From Parachlamydiales bacterium (GTDB taxonomy: Bacteria > Chlamydiota > Chlamydiia > Chlamydiales > SM23-39): a stretch of 7,503 nt of DNA. Below the pieces are notes generated by a model, which did no database searches, was not told the origin of the DNA, and saw only the letters and a list, made by a program, of their open reading frames with translations. Below, in pieces: positions 6,415 through 7,503 of this stretch (the first letter of the stretch is position 1; each line of letters begins with the position of its first letter). The translations under genes were made by a program, and so were the position numbers. The DNA lies in the NCBI GenBank assembly GCA_020058465.1, contig JAGVDZ010000154.1, forward strand, positions 1 to 7,503, in the 5' to 3' direction.

Positions 6415-7503
6415 ACACCTCTTCGCCTCTTTTTTTTGCTGTCTTGACTCTAGTTGCGCTTGTATTTCAATCCCTATTTGTCCTTTTCGAGATGGCAGCG
6501 ATCTCATTCCATCGGATTCGACTCCAGTATTACGTAGGACGTGAAATGAGGTCAGCGCTTTGGTTACAAGCTCTTTTGAGTCGTCCCTCTCGCTTATTTG
6601 CGACAACGTTAATCGGTGTCAATACGGCACTTCAGGTGGGCTCTGAAACGGCGAGGCGGTTTTATGAAGCGGTGGGGATGAACCCTGATTGGAGCCCTTT
6701 ATCGCAGATCTTGATCGTTGTCATGTTAGCTGAGTTGTCCCCTCTTTTTGCAGCAAGGCGCCATCCAGAACAGATTGCTCTTGTGTTAACCCCCTTGATG
6801 GGGGCGATTGCGTATTGTTTACGTCCTGTTACATGGATAGTGGAAGCCATTTTGTCAGTGCTACAAAAACGTTCTCCCTTATCAGTCACAAGGCCCCTGA
6901 TTTCGAGAGAAGAAGTGAAGATGGCCTTTGAAGGAAATCCAGAAGATGAGTTTTATCGAACGACCTCGCACATTTTTACCCTGAAAGATGTCACGGTTCA
7001 AGATTGGTTAATCCCCTTGGCTCAGGCGCCACTTCTTCCATCGTCAGCCAAGGTGAAAGATGTTCAGGAAAAGATAGGGGACGTACCTATGACATCGACT
7101 CTGCTCTATCACAAGAAATTGGATCAGATTGTGGGGATTATTCATCTCCACGACATCGTCGGGCTTGAAGAGACAAGACCCCTTCTTCCCTTGGCCCACT
7201 CTCCCTGGTTTTTATCTCCTGAAGCCACCCTTTTCTTCGCTCTAGAAGAATTTAGGCAAAATAAACAAAGGGTGGCCATTGTGTTAGATAAACAAGGTCA
7301 AAGTTTTGGCTTTTTGACCCTAGATCATCTTGTCAATCGTATGTTTAAAGAAAGCCTGCCGTTGAGCAAACGATTTCAGCATCTTGCAATGCAGGTAAGA
7401 AGAACGCTGCCTGGCAGCATGCAGGTAGAGACGTTCAATCAGCTTTTTTGGGCTGACCTATTAAGCACTCCTGGACAGACCCTGAGTGAGAGGATACTAG
7501 AAG
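6411..7503 (+). CDS. CNNM/DUF21 and CBS-domain membrane protein, second diverged copy (3' end outside window)
   Basis: From the ATG at 6411 the frame is open to the window edge (364 whole codons). The start overlaps the previous stop (ATGA), and GGAAG at 6398-6402 is a possible ribosome site 8 bases upstream. The layout follows the first copy. Hydrophobic segments fill residues 8-32, about 60-76, 98-116 and 122-152. A CBS-pair region runs about 192-312, with LKDVTVQDWL (191-200), IVGIIHLHDIVGL (240-252) and VAIVLDKQGQSFGFLTLDHL (288-307). The beginning of a CorC_HlyC-like tail is visible at about 333-364. The signatures are worn: the first copy's SASETALFSL is matched by LFEMAAISFH (25-34), keeping the Glu and Ala, and GEILPKS by AELSPLF (107-113), keeping Glu and Pro but not Lys. 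The 'DEYG' loop is DKQG here. A partner subunit or regulator of the first copy is plausible. Family assignment is good; transport function is uncertain. Confidence 0.85.
   Translation, partial: MNTSSPLFFAVLTLVALVFQSLFVLFEMAAISFHRIRLQYYVGREMRSALWLQALLSRPSRLFATTLIGVNTALQVGSETARRFYEAVGMNPDWSPLSQILIVVMLAELSPLFAARRHPEQIALVLTPLMGAIAYCLRPVTWIVEAILSVLQKRSPLSVTRPLISREEVKMAFEGNPEDEFYRTTSHIFTLKDVTVQDWLIPLAQAPLLPSSAKVKDVQEKIGDVPMTSTLLYHKKLDQIVGIIHLHDIVGLEETRPLLPLAHSPWFLSPEATLFFALEEFRQNKQRVAIVLDKQGQSFGFLTLDHLVNRMFKESLPLSKRFQHLAMQVRRTLPGSMQVETFNQLFWADLLSTPGQTLSERILE

Noticed and set aside
1..7503. CRISPR array, insertion sequence, prophage or tRNA/rRNA gene
   Set aside because: I saw no regularly spaced repeats, transposase motifs, phage proteins or cloverleaf/rRNA sequence on either strand.

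Overview
The window looks like chromosomal DNA from a member of the Chlamydiota, probably a lineage outside the classical Chlamydia genus. This rests on the protein set and order, not on any marker gene. ruvB lies beside a SpoIID/LytB-type peptidoglycan hydrolase. It is transcribed away from a short (189 aa) dcd, followed by a small FtsB/DivIC-like membrane protein and a tandem pair of DUF21/CBS 'hemolysin-like' membrane proteins. From memory, ruvB-dcd adjacency and a tandem tlyC-type pair are both known in chlamydial genomes. No database comparison was possible.

Layout: (1) 1-1599, minus strand: the N-terminal 533 codons of a large, unrecognised, apparently soluble and mostly helical protein whose C-terminus lies outside the window. 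It is more AT-rich than the rest. (2) 1600-1886: a gene-free spacer with one strong perfect hairpin (1762-1788) and little else. (3) 1887-4096, minus strand: ruvB (Holliday-junction helicase) followed by an exported SpoIID-like protein, joined by a 4-base ATGA stop/start overlap. (4) 4097-4252: the divergent control region between ruvB and dcd, with a small inverted repeat. (5) 4253-4822, plus strand: dcd (dCTP deaminase). (6) 4904-7503, plus strand: a tight operon of a small FtsB/DivIC-like protein and two DUF21/CBS membrane proteins, each junction being an ATGA overlap. The last gene is cut by the window edge.

Functionally the window mixes DNA maintenance (RuvB, Dcd) with envelope and division functions (SpoIID-like septal hydrolase, FtsB-like coiled-coil protein) and ion-transport-type membrane proteins. 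The most notable point is that the SpoIID-like protein aligns well with its family but has His where the family's catalytic Glu is expected. The FtsB-like protein is coupled to a DUF21 pair in which the second copy has lost signature residues kept by the first.
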